A stretch of DNA of 64,000 nt, taken from contig JARVLF010000015.1 in NCBI GenBank assembly GCA_030849465.1, positions 2,108,001-2,172,000 on the forward strand. The letters run 5' to 3'. Made by a program: the position numbers and the translations under genes. Each line of letters starts with the position of its first letter. The stretch's first letter is position 1. This stretch comes from Moesziomyces globuligerus (lineage: Eukaryota; Basidiomycota; Ustilaginomycetes; Ustilaginales; Ustilaginaceae). Below the pieces are notes generated by a model. It did not search any database and had not been told where the DNA came from. It was given only the letters and a program-made list of their open reading frames with translations. Shown in pieces: positions 38,856 to 50,200 of the stretch.

Positions 38856-39223
38856 CGCTCGTCTCCCGACACCGCACACCGCACACGGCGCCACCTCGCC
38901 AACAGCGAGCTTATTCCACCCACTCGCAGCAGCAGCCGCATCGACGATCTGCACTGCATTCAGTCCACATCGCACCACCCCTTGGTCTCCCCCTCCTTCC
39001 AACGTAAGTCGAGCCCTGGCCACCGACACCACAAGCTCCCAAGCGCAGCATCCGGCTGCCGCATGATACCCTCCCAGTCGCCGCCCTCCTCCGCCGCCCT
39101 TGCTCGCCCTTGCCCGTGTTGTTCTCTCCTCCATCCCCCTGCCTCGCCTTCTCTTTCCTCTCCCATCCTCGTCCTCTGCCTCTTCCACCGCATGCACCCG
39201 CATGACACAACCGCATGCACGCA

Positions 39224-39255
<32 letters not shown>

Positions 39256-39273
39256 GCTCTCTCTCTCTCTCTC
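39224..39273 (+). repeat. (CT)n microsatellite
   Basis: About 25 CT units with small interruptions (CC, CG). It lies within the pyrimidine-rich leader 260 bases before the zinc-finger start codon. Confidence 0.9.
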
Positions 39274-39530
39274 AACCGCCTTGCATTCGCTCGCTGCATC
39301 CCTCACCATCACCATCTACCCGCCACCACCTTCCTAATCCTGCTCTCCTCATCCCTCCTCCATCTCGCTCCATACTGACTCTCACATCCACCTTCCAATC
39401 TGCCTTCACCTGATATCCTTGCGCATCGCGCTTTCCGCCACTTCGTCGGCCACCCTCTCAACATCGACCGCCATCGCGCATTGCGAACGCCCGCCTCCGT
39501 CGCATATACCCTCACCACCGCTCCTTCACC

Positions 39531-39940
39531 ATGCAGGTCGAAGCGTGCCAGCCACGCGCGAACCTCGTCGCTACCAGCGCGAGCCAGTCCACTTCTCCTT
39601 ACCTCGCCGCAGCGCCCTCCGGTCTCTTCGCATCGCCCGCGCCCCCATCCGCCTTTGAATCCAATTCGCAGCCAGACCCACACCATCTCCACGTCCAGCA
39701 CCATCACCAGCAGCAGCAGCAACAGCCGCAACAGCAACATCAGCAGTCCGGCTTCGTCCCCGTCGACTCCTTCCAGCACACAGTCGCGCGCAGCTTCTCG
39801 CCTGCCATCCAGGATCCTTCCGCCTCCAACCACGACGCCGCCCTCTACCGTGCCACCACCCTCGCACGCTCCGCCTCGGTCGACTACATCCACTCCTACC
39901 ATCAGCTTCCTCCCCACATCCAGGCTCAGCAACAGCAACA

Positions 39941-40000
<60 letters not shown>

Positions 40001-42398
40001 CGCGCACCCACCGCAGCCGGTGCCCTACCATCCGCACGTCTACGCCTCCACCTCGTACGCCGCGCTCACCGCCTCGACGCCCGCATCCGCGCCGTTCGGC
40101 ACCGAGCTCTACGCGCACTCGCCCGACCTCGCCATGCTCAACTCGAACGCCGGCGTGCCCATGATGCGCTACGCCTCGTTCGGCGGCCTGCCCCTCGACG
40201 ACATGTCACGCGCCGGCTCGTCCAGCGCCACGCCGGGCCCCATGACCCAGCAGGACATCGACAACCTGCTCGCCATGTCGCGCGCCCAGGCCGGCAACCA
40301 CGGCGACGCGAGCGCCTTCCCCTGCACCTACTGCGACAAGGTGTATACGGGCAAGCACGCGCGCTCCATCTGGCGCCGCCATCTGCAGGACAAGCACAAC
40401 ATCCCGCTCTCGGCCCAGCCCAGGCGCACCCGCTGGGACGGCGATGCCAATCGGCCCAAGAACGCAGAGGAGCGCAGGGCGCGCATGCTCGAGAGCAAGC
40501 GCAGGTGGGCGAGGAAGAAGCGGCTCCAGGAGAAGCAGGCCGCGCAGGCCGGCAAGTCCGGTGCCAGCAACACTCCCAATCCCGACGGCTCGGACGAGGA
40601 GGACGATGGCGACGACGGCGCGGATGCCGACGTGTCCAACATGTCGATGAGCTTTGCCCACCATGACGCCGACGACAGCCTCGCTGCGCAAGAGGCGCTA
40701 TTTGGTCACGAGGAGCTCGCGCGGCCGGTCAAGCGACAGGCTTTGTCGTCGGCCGCGTCGGCGGCGCACAGTGTTGCTGGGCCTTCGCAGTTTACGGGCG
40801 AGCTGCTCGCGGGTCCTTTCGGTGCACAGGAGCTGCCGCCGGGCAGCGGGATGTATTCGCACTCGCCGCAGCGCCGCACGCGTCCGAGTCTGGCGCTCTC
40901 GCCCTCCGGTGCGGGTGGGCAGAGGCTTGGGCTGGCGGTGGCGCAGCAGGCGGGCGCGCCTGCGGCGCCTGCGCCGGGCAACGAGAGCTTCAGCAGCAAC
41001 AGCAGCGACTACTCGCAGCCGGGCTCGGCGGGCTTCTTCCATGAGAGCTTTGGCGCCAACGTCAGCAGCGCGGCGAGCGACACGGCCAACACGTCGGTCG
41101 ACACTCCCGCCACCTCGTGGCCTGCGCTGCCCGCGCTCGAGGCGGTGGACAAGCCGACGCCAGCGCCACAGCCAAAGGTGCACAAGGGCGAGACGCAGGA
41201 TGCGGCGATTCAGCTGCTTGCGCTGCGCTCCGGATCCAACTCGCCCACCGACGAGCGTGAGCTCAGTCTACGACGCAGGGGCGATGACGAGCAGTGGAGC
41301 TCGACGCCCAGCCGCGCCAAGACGACCTCGGACCACAAGGCGTTGCTCTCGCTGTCGAGCGAGAAGCGGCGCGAGGAGGGGGTGGTGAGTCCTTCGCCGA
41401 CGTCGAGGACGTTGGCGGGAACGAGGACGATGCCCGTCACCACGCCCGGGCCCGTGGGCAGGCAGGCGGAGAATCCGTTCAGCCTCGATAAGCACAAGAT
41501 CTCGCCGTACGAGGCGCGCAGGAAGCTCAGCTACGGCGCAGGCGCCGCACCGGGATCGCCGTGCGCTTCGCCGACGCATCTTAGCTTCGCGGCGGGGATG
41601 GCCAAGGGGGTGGCGGGTGCACCGGGCGTGAAGCTCGCTCCGCTCGTCAGCACGCCTGTGCGCGCGGCACCCGACGAGGGCGAGAGGATGCGGTTGGATG
41701 CTCTGCCACCGCTGTTGGGTGCTACGCCGTTTAGTGCGCTCGGATACTCGACGCGCCGGCGTGCCGGTGTGCAGGGTGTGGTGGGCTCTGTGCGGCCTTC
41801 TCCCTCGCGTCCCGACGACCAGTTTAGCTCACCGCAGCATCTGAACCTTACCGAGAGCCTGGGGTTGGCGCCGCATTCCATCTCGCGCACCTCGTCGTTC
41901 GCATCCGCATGCTACGCAAGCTCGCTCGGCCTCACGCCGAGTGTGGCGCACATCGCCGGTCTCGCCTCTGGCACCACACCCTTCCACTCTGGCCTCGGCG
42001 CCTTGTCTGGGCTGGGCGGGTTTACGCCCATGTCGACGGCAAAGGGTATGATGGGCTGGCCCGAGTCGGCGAGAAAATCCGTGCAGAGGTTGGCCGCCAA
42101 TTCGCCCACCGTCTACAAGTCGGCCCTCGGTTCGGGCAGTGCAGCTAGAGGTGTGCAGAGGCGAAAGAGGAAGATCACTAGCCCACGTCAGGCTGAGGCC
42201 GACATCTTTGATGCTGGTTACAAGCCCGAGAAGCTTCAGGCTCCCAGTAGCGACTCGTTTGATGACGAGGACGCTATGCTTGCTGGTGCCATCGATACTC
42301 CCTCCAAGCCGGCGGCCATGCGCAAATTCCCAAGGTCCAAACCCGCCGTCTCCAAGGAGCAGGAGAGATCGCCCCTCGGTGCCATTAAGCTCAACTAA
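39531..42398 (+). CDS. PolyQ zinc-finger protein, probable transcription regulator
   Basis: Single exon, 955 residues. A Gln-rich N-terminus holds a run of about 26 Gln near residues 132-158, plus shorter His/Gln runs at 55-75. One zinc-finger-like motif lies at about 263-291: FPCTYCDKVYTGKHARSIWRRHLQDKHNI. Its spacing C-X2-C-X15-H-X4-H is longer than the classical C2H2 X12. It is followed at once by a basic stretch (RRTRWDGD, KNAEERRARMLESKRRWARKKRLQEKQ) that could bind DNA or act as a nuclear signal. The rest is Ser/Pro/Ala-rich, with a KRRKRKITSPR basic cluster near 880 and a conserved-looking RKFPRSKPAVSKEQERSPL end. A single finger plus basic arm and polyQ fits a fungal transcription factor; targets are unknown. 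It converges on the unidentified gene at 42729. Confidence 0.8.
39925..40001 (+). repeat. CAG/CAA repeat coding polyglutamine
   Basis: An in-frame run of about 26 CAR codons. The first part alternates CAG and CAA and the second half is pure CAG, the part most prone to length change. It encodes the polyQ tract of the zinc-finger protein. Confidence 0.92.
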
Positions 42399-42728
42399 GG
42401 TGCCTTGGTAGCTTGACCTTGATCCCTTCTTTAGCACTTTGCAATTGCATCAGCTTTAGCCAGACAATCGCATTCACAGATTGCGCATGCATGTTGTGTG
42501 TGTGTGAGATGCAGCTGAGCGAGAGGCGGATCAGGATGCATCGCGCTCACTCTTGACTCTTCTCGCTTGGTGGTGAGGGGCTTGGGGGTTGGATTTCCAC
42601 ACCACCGCCGCGTCACTGAGACCGATTCTGGGATCGAGGTTTGTAGGCTCCGAGACTTTTTCTTGGGTTTCTTGGACGACGTTGTGGCTTTGGCCACTGT
42701 GCCTCAGCTTGTCGGTCGATGCTGGGGA
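42399..42728. other. Convergent 3' region between the zinc-finger and the three-exon gene
   Basis: 330 bases between converging stop codons. Only 3' UTR-like sequence is seen, including GTTGTGTGTGTGTGAG near 42492. No gene. Confidence 0.5.
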
Positions 42729-43992
42729 TTAGGTCCTTCGCAGGTGAGGGGCGGGTAGGGGTTTGGGACGAAGCTTCCTAGCGATGCGAGCCTCGAGATC
42801 ACGCACGAGCAGCTGCAACGTCTCGGACGAGACAAAGTCGGTCTGGATGGTGTAGCAGCTCTTAAACACCGACTGGTTCTCCAACTGCAACGTCACCCTC
42901 GTCCTAATCCCCCAGCTCATCGTACATCGTACAAGATCATGTCAGCAACCCATACCATACCATACCATCACCCCGGAGATCCCGAGATCCGGAGGGTTGG
43001 TGGGGGGGGGGGGGGGGGTGTTAGGGGTTGTTACTTACAAAGTAGGATGGACGGGATGGGGTTGGTGTTGGACCGGCTGGTTGGGACGGTGGTGAGCGGT
43101 GATGATGACATCGTCCTGGTCCGTCGCCCCACGCTGGCGTTGGCGAGAAGGAGCGCGAGGTGGGGGGAGGGGGGTGGTGCTTCGCATGCGCGGGACGTAT
43201 CGAGGCTGAGGTGTCGGCGTCCTCCCCATCCCCGCTAGGACGAGACGAGAAGGTGTGGCGGAACGGCCGTGGCGCATGGCTCGCACCTGAGCCAGTCGCG
43301 TCGGTCCAACCGTACCAACCGTACCAACCGTACCGACCGTGCCAGCGCGCACAGACGGTCGTACACTCACAGAGCGTGATCGCGACCGCATCCGCAGGCG
43401 TGAACCGTGTCGAGGTACTCCGGACTCCCTAGCTCCACCCTCGGCCTCGCCCAGCTCGCTGATGGTCGGCGTAGGACTAGGACTAACGACCCGACCCACT
43501 GAGGGGGTCTGAAGCTGGGGGGGAGGCAAGGTGTGCAGAGGCTCGGCCTTGATCACCCCCACCACCTCCACCTCTTCCTCTTTGACACGCGCAGTCAAGT
43601 CGATCACTCGCTACATCCCCCGCATCGGTCACGGCGCAACAAACAAAGCGTCAGTCAACAGAGGTATGCAGAGAGTGGCGTGCGAGAAAGGGCGTGTGCG
43701 AACTTACCTCGACACGCGTCGTCATGGTATCCTCACCACCAACAGAAGCAGAGCTAGCAGAGTCAGCAGCGGTAGCGAAGACCGGGTCAGCTCCAGCCAA
43801 GACTGCCGAGCCTCCAGCAGCGACAGCAGCAGGAGCGCCAAGAGTGGCAACGGAGGGAGCCCGAACGGAGGGAGCTCGAACTGCGCTAGCTGAGGCAACA
43901 GAGGCTGGGGTTGCAGGAGTGGGAGCGGCTCGAGCGATGCCTGGCTCCTCGATGCGCCCCATACGAATGGCCGAGATGCTAAAGTCCGACAT
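42729..43992 (-). CDS. Unidentified three-exon gene, 343 residues
   Basis: Exons 43992-43708, 43610-43039 and 42903-42729. Donors are GAG|GTAAGT and TTT|GTAAGT, acceptors TGTAG and ATTAG; phases 0 and 2 both match, and the total is 343 residues. I do not recognise the protein. Exon 1 gives MSDFSISAIRMGRIEEPG and an Ala/Ser/Val-rich stretch. Exon 2 starts with VIDLTARVKEEEVEVVG and continues through Ser/Pro- and Arg/Ser-rich sequence with a (TVG)4 repeat. Exon 3 codes the most protein-like part, TRVTLQLENQSVFKSCYTIQ, then LQLLVRDLEARIARKL, which suggests a small amphipathic or coiled segment. The consistent consensus splice sites are the main evidence. Another donor (TCT|GTGAGT near 43372) lies inside exon 2, so a shorter splice form is possible. 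Confidence 0.6.
43002..43018 (+). repeat. Homopolymer run of 17 G
   Basis: A run of 17 consecutive G, inside intron 2 of the three-exon minus-strand gene, where it reads as C17 in a pyrimidine-rich context. Length may be affected by sequencing error. Confidence 0.9.
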
Positions 43993-44198
43993 CGTTACCG
44001 GTGGAGGGAAAACGTAGCGTCCAAACCCACACCCCGCCAGATCACGAGCTTATATCCCCCCCTCCCATCTCCTGATCTGAAAGCTTTGTTCTCCGCCTCA
44101 AACCCCGCTACCCCCGCACAACCCGACACAGTCGACCTCGCACGCTTAGTACAGAATGCATTGTTTGATTGCACGCTCTTGCGGTTTGCTGGGGGCCA

Positions 44199-46502
44199 CT
44201 AATCGATGCCGACCGCCCAGACCTCGAGGCCGTAGCAGGTGAAGCGCTTCTCGCCCACGCTCTGTCCACTCCCGCGCGGCGCCGCATCGCACAAGACCTC
44301 GTTGTCAAACGCAGGACAAACCGCACTCACCCCCTTGTCCAACGCTCCATCGATCCACAACCCAAACTTGCCCTCCCCACCCCCCACACTGAGAAAGGTC
44401 GACTCGGACAAAACCATGTAGTCGTTCTTGCCCGTCCACCTAAACACCTCCACCTCCCCCTCCCCCTCACCTCCGACCCTAGCGGACTTGTGGGGCTTGT
44501 CGGGCTTGCGGGTTGTTTTCCACAGAAAGCACTCGCCCGAGCCGTAGTAGTGCTGCTGCGGACGGAGCCTTTCGTTGACAAAGGCGCCAAAGACGTTGTC
44601 GTCGCCGTCCTTGATGGCAAGCACGAGGCCGGCGTCAGAGATGCTGCTGAGGCCGCCACCGACGTGGGCGCGCGTGTCGCGGGTGCGCGTACCGAGCGCC
44701 TGCTGCGTCTCGCGCGTCGCCCCACGTAACCATCCCTCGGCATCAGCATCATCACCACCAAACACCCCCGACGCACTGCGCGCCGACTGCGTGGGGTCCA
44801 TGCCCGCAGCTACGCGGTGGTAGAGCGTCTGCAGCGAGATGCCGTGCTGGTCGAGCGAGTAGAGCAGACTCCAGCGCCGACCGAGCTGCAGCCGGGGCGG
44901 CAGCAGCGCCTGCAACCGCGCAGCCTGCCATGCCTCCACCACCGCCTCGGTCTCGGCGCGACGGTGGATGAGCTCCACGTCGATCGTCCGCCTCTCGCGC
45001 TCGCGCTTCTCGTCGAGCGTCCACTGCCCCGTGTTCCACTTGCGCTCGGACGAGACGTCGAATCCGGGCGCTCCCGAGATCGGCGCCGTCGCGGCATGGA
45101 TGGGCGCGCGCCGCGCGCCGTTCGAATGCGACTCGACCCCCATCGCGCCCGTGCTCGGCGAGGCGAACAGGTCGCGCGCCCGCAGCGACGCCGCTCCACC
45201 GTGCTTCGACGGCGACGCCGCGCCAGACGAAAACACCGACGTGCTCGCGTGCGGCGCAAACGGCGTAGACTGACTGTAGTCCGCTGCATGCGGCAGCTCC
45301 CCACCACCTCCGTTGTGGCGGAGCGATCCTGAATGCCGACGACCCATCTCGAGCGCCGCACCGTCGCTCGGCGCATCCGTGGCGAAGAGCAGTCCTCCGC
45401 CCGGATTCGACTCGGCCGCAGCCGCATGCGCCGACGCGCCCTGCTCCGCCTCGTCGACCGGCACGATAAAGTCGCTCGCGCTCGGCAGATGGCTGGCGAT
45501 CTCGCTCGGGATGCCACGCAGCGTGGTCCACGTCTTGCGCAGGCTGCCCGTCCAGCTGCCCGGCGAGGCGGGCGAGAGCGACGCCGCCCCCGCCCCCGAC
45601 ATCGCCTCGCGCTTCGCCTCGCGCGCACCGGCGATGGGCTTCGGCTGCGCGGACGCGCCAAAGTACGAGTCGGCGTGGCGCGGCAGCGGGCTGGTGCGCG
45701 CATCGTGCATGCTCTCCAGCTGCTCCGGCTCGAGCACGAGCGGACTCGACCGGCCCAACGCCGTGTGCGGCGCGCGTTCGAAGCGCGAGAAGAAGTCGTC
45801 CGCACCATCGGCGTCCGCAGGCTGCGACGGCTGCTGCTGCCGGAGTTTCTTCTGGTCCAGCTTCTTCTCCACCTCGCGCAGGTCGATGATGGGCGGCGAC
45901 GGCGCCCGTGGCGGGTTGGTGGCGACCTCGAACGCATCGAAGAAGGCATCGTCAGCCGGATTGGATGAGCGCGAGGGTGGATCGGTCGACGAGGGTGCGT
46001 TGGCGGCTCGAGGCTGGGTCGACTGCGTAGGAAGCGTGTGTGCGGCGAGAAACGAGTTCCAGTCTGCCCATTCCGACGAGGCGCCGGTTCCGCTCACCTT
46101 GCGCCGCGGCGAAGGTCGCGTACCACGCGTCGTCGTTGGATGAGATGATGATGATGGTGATGTCGCTGACGAAAGGTGTTTGGGAAAGTGGTGCTCGATG
46201 GGGGAGAAGCTGGTGACCATGTCTGCGTCTGCCCATTCGTCGGTGTCCTCGTTGATGGCATGGTGCGCTGACGGGTCGGACGCCGAGTCCGAGCGCGTGC
46301 GTGCAGGCGAAGCAAATGCCACTGACGACGACGTGGCTTCCGTCCCGGGAGGTCCCGAGGTGGCTGCGTCGAAGCTCGACGGAAAGGCTGGCGAGGCATC
46401 GACAAAGGAGCCGAAACCGTCGGACTCGGTGCGTGCATGTCCTGACGCTTCCGAGACCGAGCCTCGACCGCGTCGGCGGAGCGATGACTGCGGCGACGCC
46501 AT
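44199..46502 (-). CDS. TLDc-domain protein, OXR1-like oxidation resistance protein
   Basis: Single exon, 767 residues. The first 500 or so residues are Ser/Pro/Ala/Asp-rich and disordered, with a ...DEWADADMV segment near 110 and acidic FFDAFEVATNPP-type motifs. The C-terminal region from about 532 (LQLGRRWSLLYSLDQHGISLQTLYHRV) to the end is a TLDc domain. It includes LVLAIKDGDDNVFGAFVNE, YYGSGECFLWK, NDYMVLSESTFLSVGGGEGKFGLWID, CPAFDNEVLC, and terminates with RFTCYGLEVWAVGID. TLDc proteins such as OXR1 protect cells from oxidative damage and, in yeast and mammals, act on the V-ATPase. The TLDc fold has an insertion between the first strands (about 555-585). It lies in tandem behind the RhoGEF gene on the same strand; no functional link is implied. 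The domain assignment is secure. Confidence 0.9.
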   Translation of the reverse strand: MASPQSSLRRRGRGSVSEASGHARTESDGFGSFVDASPAFPSSFDAATSGPPGTEATSSSVAFASPARTRSDSASDPSAHHAINEDTDEWADADMVTSFSPIEHHFPKHLSSATSPSSSSHPTTTRGTRPSPRRKVSGTGASSEWADWNSFLAAHTLPTQSTQPRAANAPSSTDPPSRSSNPADDAFFDAFEVATNPPRAPSPPIIDLREVEKKLDQKKLRQQQPSQPADADGADDFFSRFERAPHTALGRSSPLVLEPEQLESMHDARTSPLPRHADSYFGASAQPKPIAGAREAKREAMSGAGAASLSPASPGSWTGSLRKTWTTLRGIPSEIASHLPSASDFIVPVDEAEQGASAHAAAAESNPGGGLLFATDAPSDGAALEMGRRHSGSLRHNGGGGELPHAADYSQSTPFAPHASTSVFSSGAASPSKHGGAASLRARDLFASPSTGAMGVESHSNGARRAPIHAATAPISGAPGFDVSSERKWNTGQWTLDEKRERERRTIDVELIHRRAETEAVVEAWQAARLQALLPPRLQLGRRWSLLYSLDQHGISLQTLYHRVAAGMDPTQSARSASGVFGGDDADAEGWLRGATRETQQALGTRTRDTRAHVGGGLSSISDAGLVLAIKDGDDNVFGAFVNERLRPQQHYYGSGECFLWKTTRKPDKPHKSARVGGEGEGEVEVFRWTGKNDYMVLSESTFLSVGGGEGKFGLWIDGALDKGVSAVCPAFDNEVLCDAAPRGSGQSVGEKRFTCYGLEVWAVGID

Positions 46503-47225
46503 GCTGGATCAGCAGTGCAAGCTCAGCCGCAGTAGCTCACAAGGTGGCCATCGACACGTAGCAGGGGTGTGGAAGCGGGAGCTCTGGCGGAGGTAGGTGG
46601 AGTGGTCTGTGTGATGCCGGCGGTTCGTGCGTGGCAGTGTCGGACAAGGCCTGCCTTGAACCTTGAAGGCGATGATTCGATAGTGTTGGTGAGTACAGGC
46701 AGTACGGAGTTACAGTAGTCGCTGCCGACGAAGGGAACGAAGACGCTCGAGCAGATCGTGATTGTACGGAGGCTAAGACGAAGAAGGCCAACGTGTGGAG
46801 CTGAGCGGGGCGCATCCTTCTCAAGACACACCCGCACTCGTCCTTCCGCCGCCTGACGTGTGTGCGTGTGCCTGCGTGGCAGCTGCGCAGCAAAAACGCC
46901 TCATGCAAAATCACAGTCACCCTGCATAGGTCTGTGCGCTGCTACTCAGCCTCGCCTTTCCACCACCCGCATCCACAACCCCAACCTGCATCGCACACCA
47001 CCGCATCGACCTCAAATCCCATCTGCCCCACGCTTCGCCATGATCGGTGACACTTGTTATTACAGGTAACCCTAGATACTGTTGGCAGCAAGCCTGCTTG
47101 GCGTGACGATGGCATACGAGATCGAACTGGTGCCATGGACTGCGCCGTGACCAATGAAAGAGCCGAGAAGATTTGGGAGAATGAGTGTGATACTGTACGT
47201 CGTAGGACTGGATTTGGCTGATGCT
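46503..47225. other. Intergenic: OXR1-like gene promoter / RhoGEF 3' flank
   Basis: 723 bases between tandem minus-strand genes. No gene recognised. TGTTATTACAGGTAACCC near 47055-47070 is a short AT-rich segment typical of a 3'-end region; the half next to 46502 should hold the promoter of the TLDc gene. Confidence 0.45.
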
Positions 47226-50200
47226 TTACTGGTAGAAATGAAGATCGAACGCCGTCTTCCACGCCACAGCTTCCTCGGGCGAGCCAGCGGCCAGATAGAG
47301 GATCTCGGAGCGATCCACCACGCGCAGGTTCACGCCGCCCAGGATCTCGACCGGACGCGTGAGCTTGAGCATCGATCGCAGCAGCACGGGCGCCTGCGCA
47401 TCCCTGCCCTTGGACTGGTCAACGCACAGCACCGCCACGTCGCTGCACAGGATCAAAGCCATGCTCTGGTCCTCCGTCGTCTGCTGCAGATGGTCTGCCG
47501 AGAGCACGTGCTCCGATCGCCCACCAGCGAGCGACGACGCGGCGTCGCCGCCGTCTACGTAGCGTGAACTGCTTACGGATGCGCTCCGGCTCGAGCGCAC
47601 AAAGCCGGGGATGCGGCGCACCGTACGCCTCAGCTGCAGCGTGCCGTCCTTGAGCAGTCGGCGATGCGGCTGGACCAGCGGGCCTTCGACCGGCCCGCGC
47701 ATCCGGTACTGCCACGCGAGAAGCCGACGGTCCTGCTCGGACTGGCGCTTGCTCTCGTTGACCTTGGACGCGATCTGCGTCACATGCTCCAGCGCCGTCG
47801 CCAGCGCATCGCTGTCAGCCAATCGCGCAGTGTCGGTGCTCTTGACCAGATCCTCGAGAAGCAAGCGGTAGCGCGGAATGCGCTGCACCGGAAGGAGCAG
47901 GTAGCTCTCCACGTTGAGCTGCGTGTGACGCGGATGCGTGCGGCAACGCTTCATGAACGTCTTGATCTTCTTGCGCTGCGACGGAGACAGCCCCGAGTCG
48001 CTGCCCAACATGCTCGAGCCTGAGCCTGCACCCGTCGATCCACCGCCAGATCCGTTGGCAAACATGGCTGCCGCGGCACCCTGCTGCGCCGAGAGCGCTC
48101 CGAACGCTTGCAGCGCGCTGTAGCCAGGCGCTCCGCGTAGCGTCAGACCACCGCCATGGCCTGCGGACGACACCGCCATCCACGCGCTGATGCGCGTCTG
48201 CGCCGAATCGCAATTGTTGATGTAGCTCGTATACATCTTGAAGAAGGCCGCGTGCGTCGAGAACACCGCCGCCACCTTCTCGGCCACTGCCGCCGTCTCG
48301 TCCGCCGACAGATCTGCTGCCGCGTCCTGATCGTGCCCGAGGATCGGGCTCGTGACCGCCAAGAGCGAAGGCAGGAAGACCGTGCGGTGGAACTGCAACA
48401 GCGCTTCCACGTTGCCGAAAACGGCGCGGTGCTCCATGGGCGGAAGCACAGGAACGCCACTGCTGCCGTCCGCGGGCGCCATGGCAGGTCGGACATAGAT
48501 GTCCACCAGCTCGCTGAGCCCTTTCACGTACGTGCGCTCCGTCGAGACGATCTCGGCAATGATGCGGAATCGCCTCACCGAATCGTCCTTGCTGCATCGA
48601 GCCGTGCTCAGGCGCGCTGGCTCGACCGAAGCACCTTCCGAAATCGAGCTGGCAGCTGTGCTCGCGACGTATTCGCCACCCGAATCGCGCGACTTGGTCG
48701 ACGGGTTGCTCGACTCGGCCCGGTGCATGCTGGGCGTGCGCGAAAGACTCTCGCCGTCTCGAAGGTGAGGAAGCGTGCTCTTGCTCGGTCCGACGAAAGA
48801 GGCTGCCTCCGCGCGCACCGCCGTCAGGTCGTCGAGGTCGCGAAGATAGTGCATCAGAGCACGCAGACGATTGCGGTGTCGAGACAGGCTCTCCTCGTCC
48901 ATTTCCTCCCGCGCTGGTCCTGGTGTCGGAATGCTGGCAGCAGCCGATGCGAAGGCATGCACCGGTAAGAAGCTGCGACGCCGCGCCTTCTTGGCCTCGG
49001 CGTCAAGCGAAAGAGGCTGCAGGAGAGTCGATGTGCGTGGCGGTGACAGCGTTCCGGCAGGCGCTTCAAGTGGGGTCATCGGGGCGTTCTGTACGGCTTG
49101 CTGGTCTGCGACCGCGGCTGCCAGGTTGAGCGAGGCAAGCGCGATGGTCGGCGAGAGGGGCTCCGAGTGCGACGGTGTCATCTGTGCAGATGAACTGCTC
49201 CTCGATGCCGAGTTGAGCCGCGTCACACTGGCGGACGATCGCAGTGACTTGCGCGTAATCTTGGGAGAGGAGAACCGGCTCTCAACCGGGCTCGTCGTCG
49301 GCTCATAGTTTGCCGAACCAAGCCTGGTGCTCGAGGCCTTGCGTCCGATCTTCTTGAGGAATCCGTTCCATTTGCCTCCCGCCTGCGCGTTCGGGTCGCC
49401 CTCCTCTGCAATGGACTGTCGGCTGACTCGATCCTCGCGTCCCGTCGACGCTTGCCTGAAAAAGGTGTCGATCGGGCTGAAGTACCCACTATCGTTGCTG
49501 GGAAAGTCAGGGTTCGAAGCCGGTGACTCTTGTCCAGCCGTCCGTCCATTCAAAACGGCTTGGAGGTCGTTGGCGCTGCGCATGCGAGCCATGAGCGGTC
49601 GTTCGAGCACCTGACCCAAGGGCGTCTGTGTGAAGCTGCGCTGGCGCATGTGTCTGGGCCGGCCGTCAGTGGATGCGTGGGGATGCTGCGGGACCATCTC
49701 GCCGAGGCTGTCGTTTCGACGCGCACCATCCGAGAGCAGGGGTGCCACAATGTCTTGCCATGCACCGCCGAACCGGTTGCCCTCGACAAAAAGATTGCTG
49801 AGCTTGGACATGCGGTGCAGCCAGCTCGGCAGGAAGACGAGCTGATTGTTGCGGAGGCTGAGACGCTGGAGCTCCTGCAGCTGGATCAGGCTGGATGGCA
49901 GATGGTGCAGGCCGATACGATCCGCCGAGAGCGTCCTCAGAGCGCGAAGATTGAGCAGCCAATCAGGCAGGTTCTCGACGGCGTTGCCTGAAATATCGAG
50001 CTCCTCGAGTGCAATGCAAGAGCCGATCGCGTCTGGCAGGTGTCGAAGGTTGCAGCCGGAGAGGTCGAGAACGAGCAGGTTGGTGGTGAGAGGCAGCACG
50101 CGCTCCAGGACCTCCTCGAGCCCGTCCGCGTGATTGTTGCCAAGCAGAAGGTGGGTGGTGTTTGGGCCGGTGTCGGCTTCGATCTCCGCCAATGTGAGGT

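Larger units (their letters stand above)
37979..39530 (+). other. 1.5-kb region with repeats and pyrimidine-rich leader of the zinc-finger gene
   Basis: No gene recognised. It contains an 11-bp minisatellite, a TGCTC pentanucleotide run and a CT dinucleotide run (listed separately). From about 38640 to the start codon it is strongly C/T-rich. A consensus donor AAC|GTAAGT at 39004 suggests a leader intron, but a matching acceptor before the ATG is not obvious. Confidence 0.45.
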
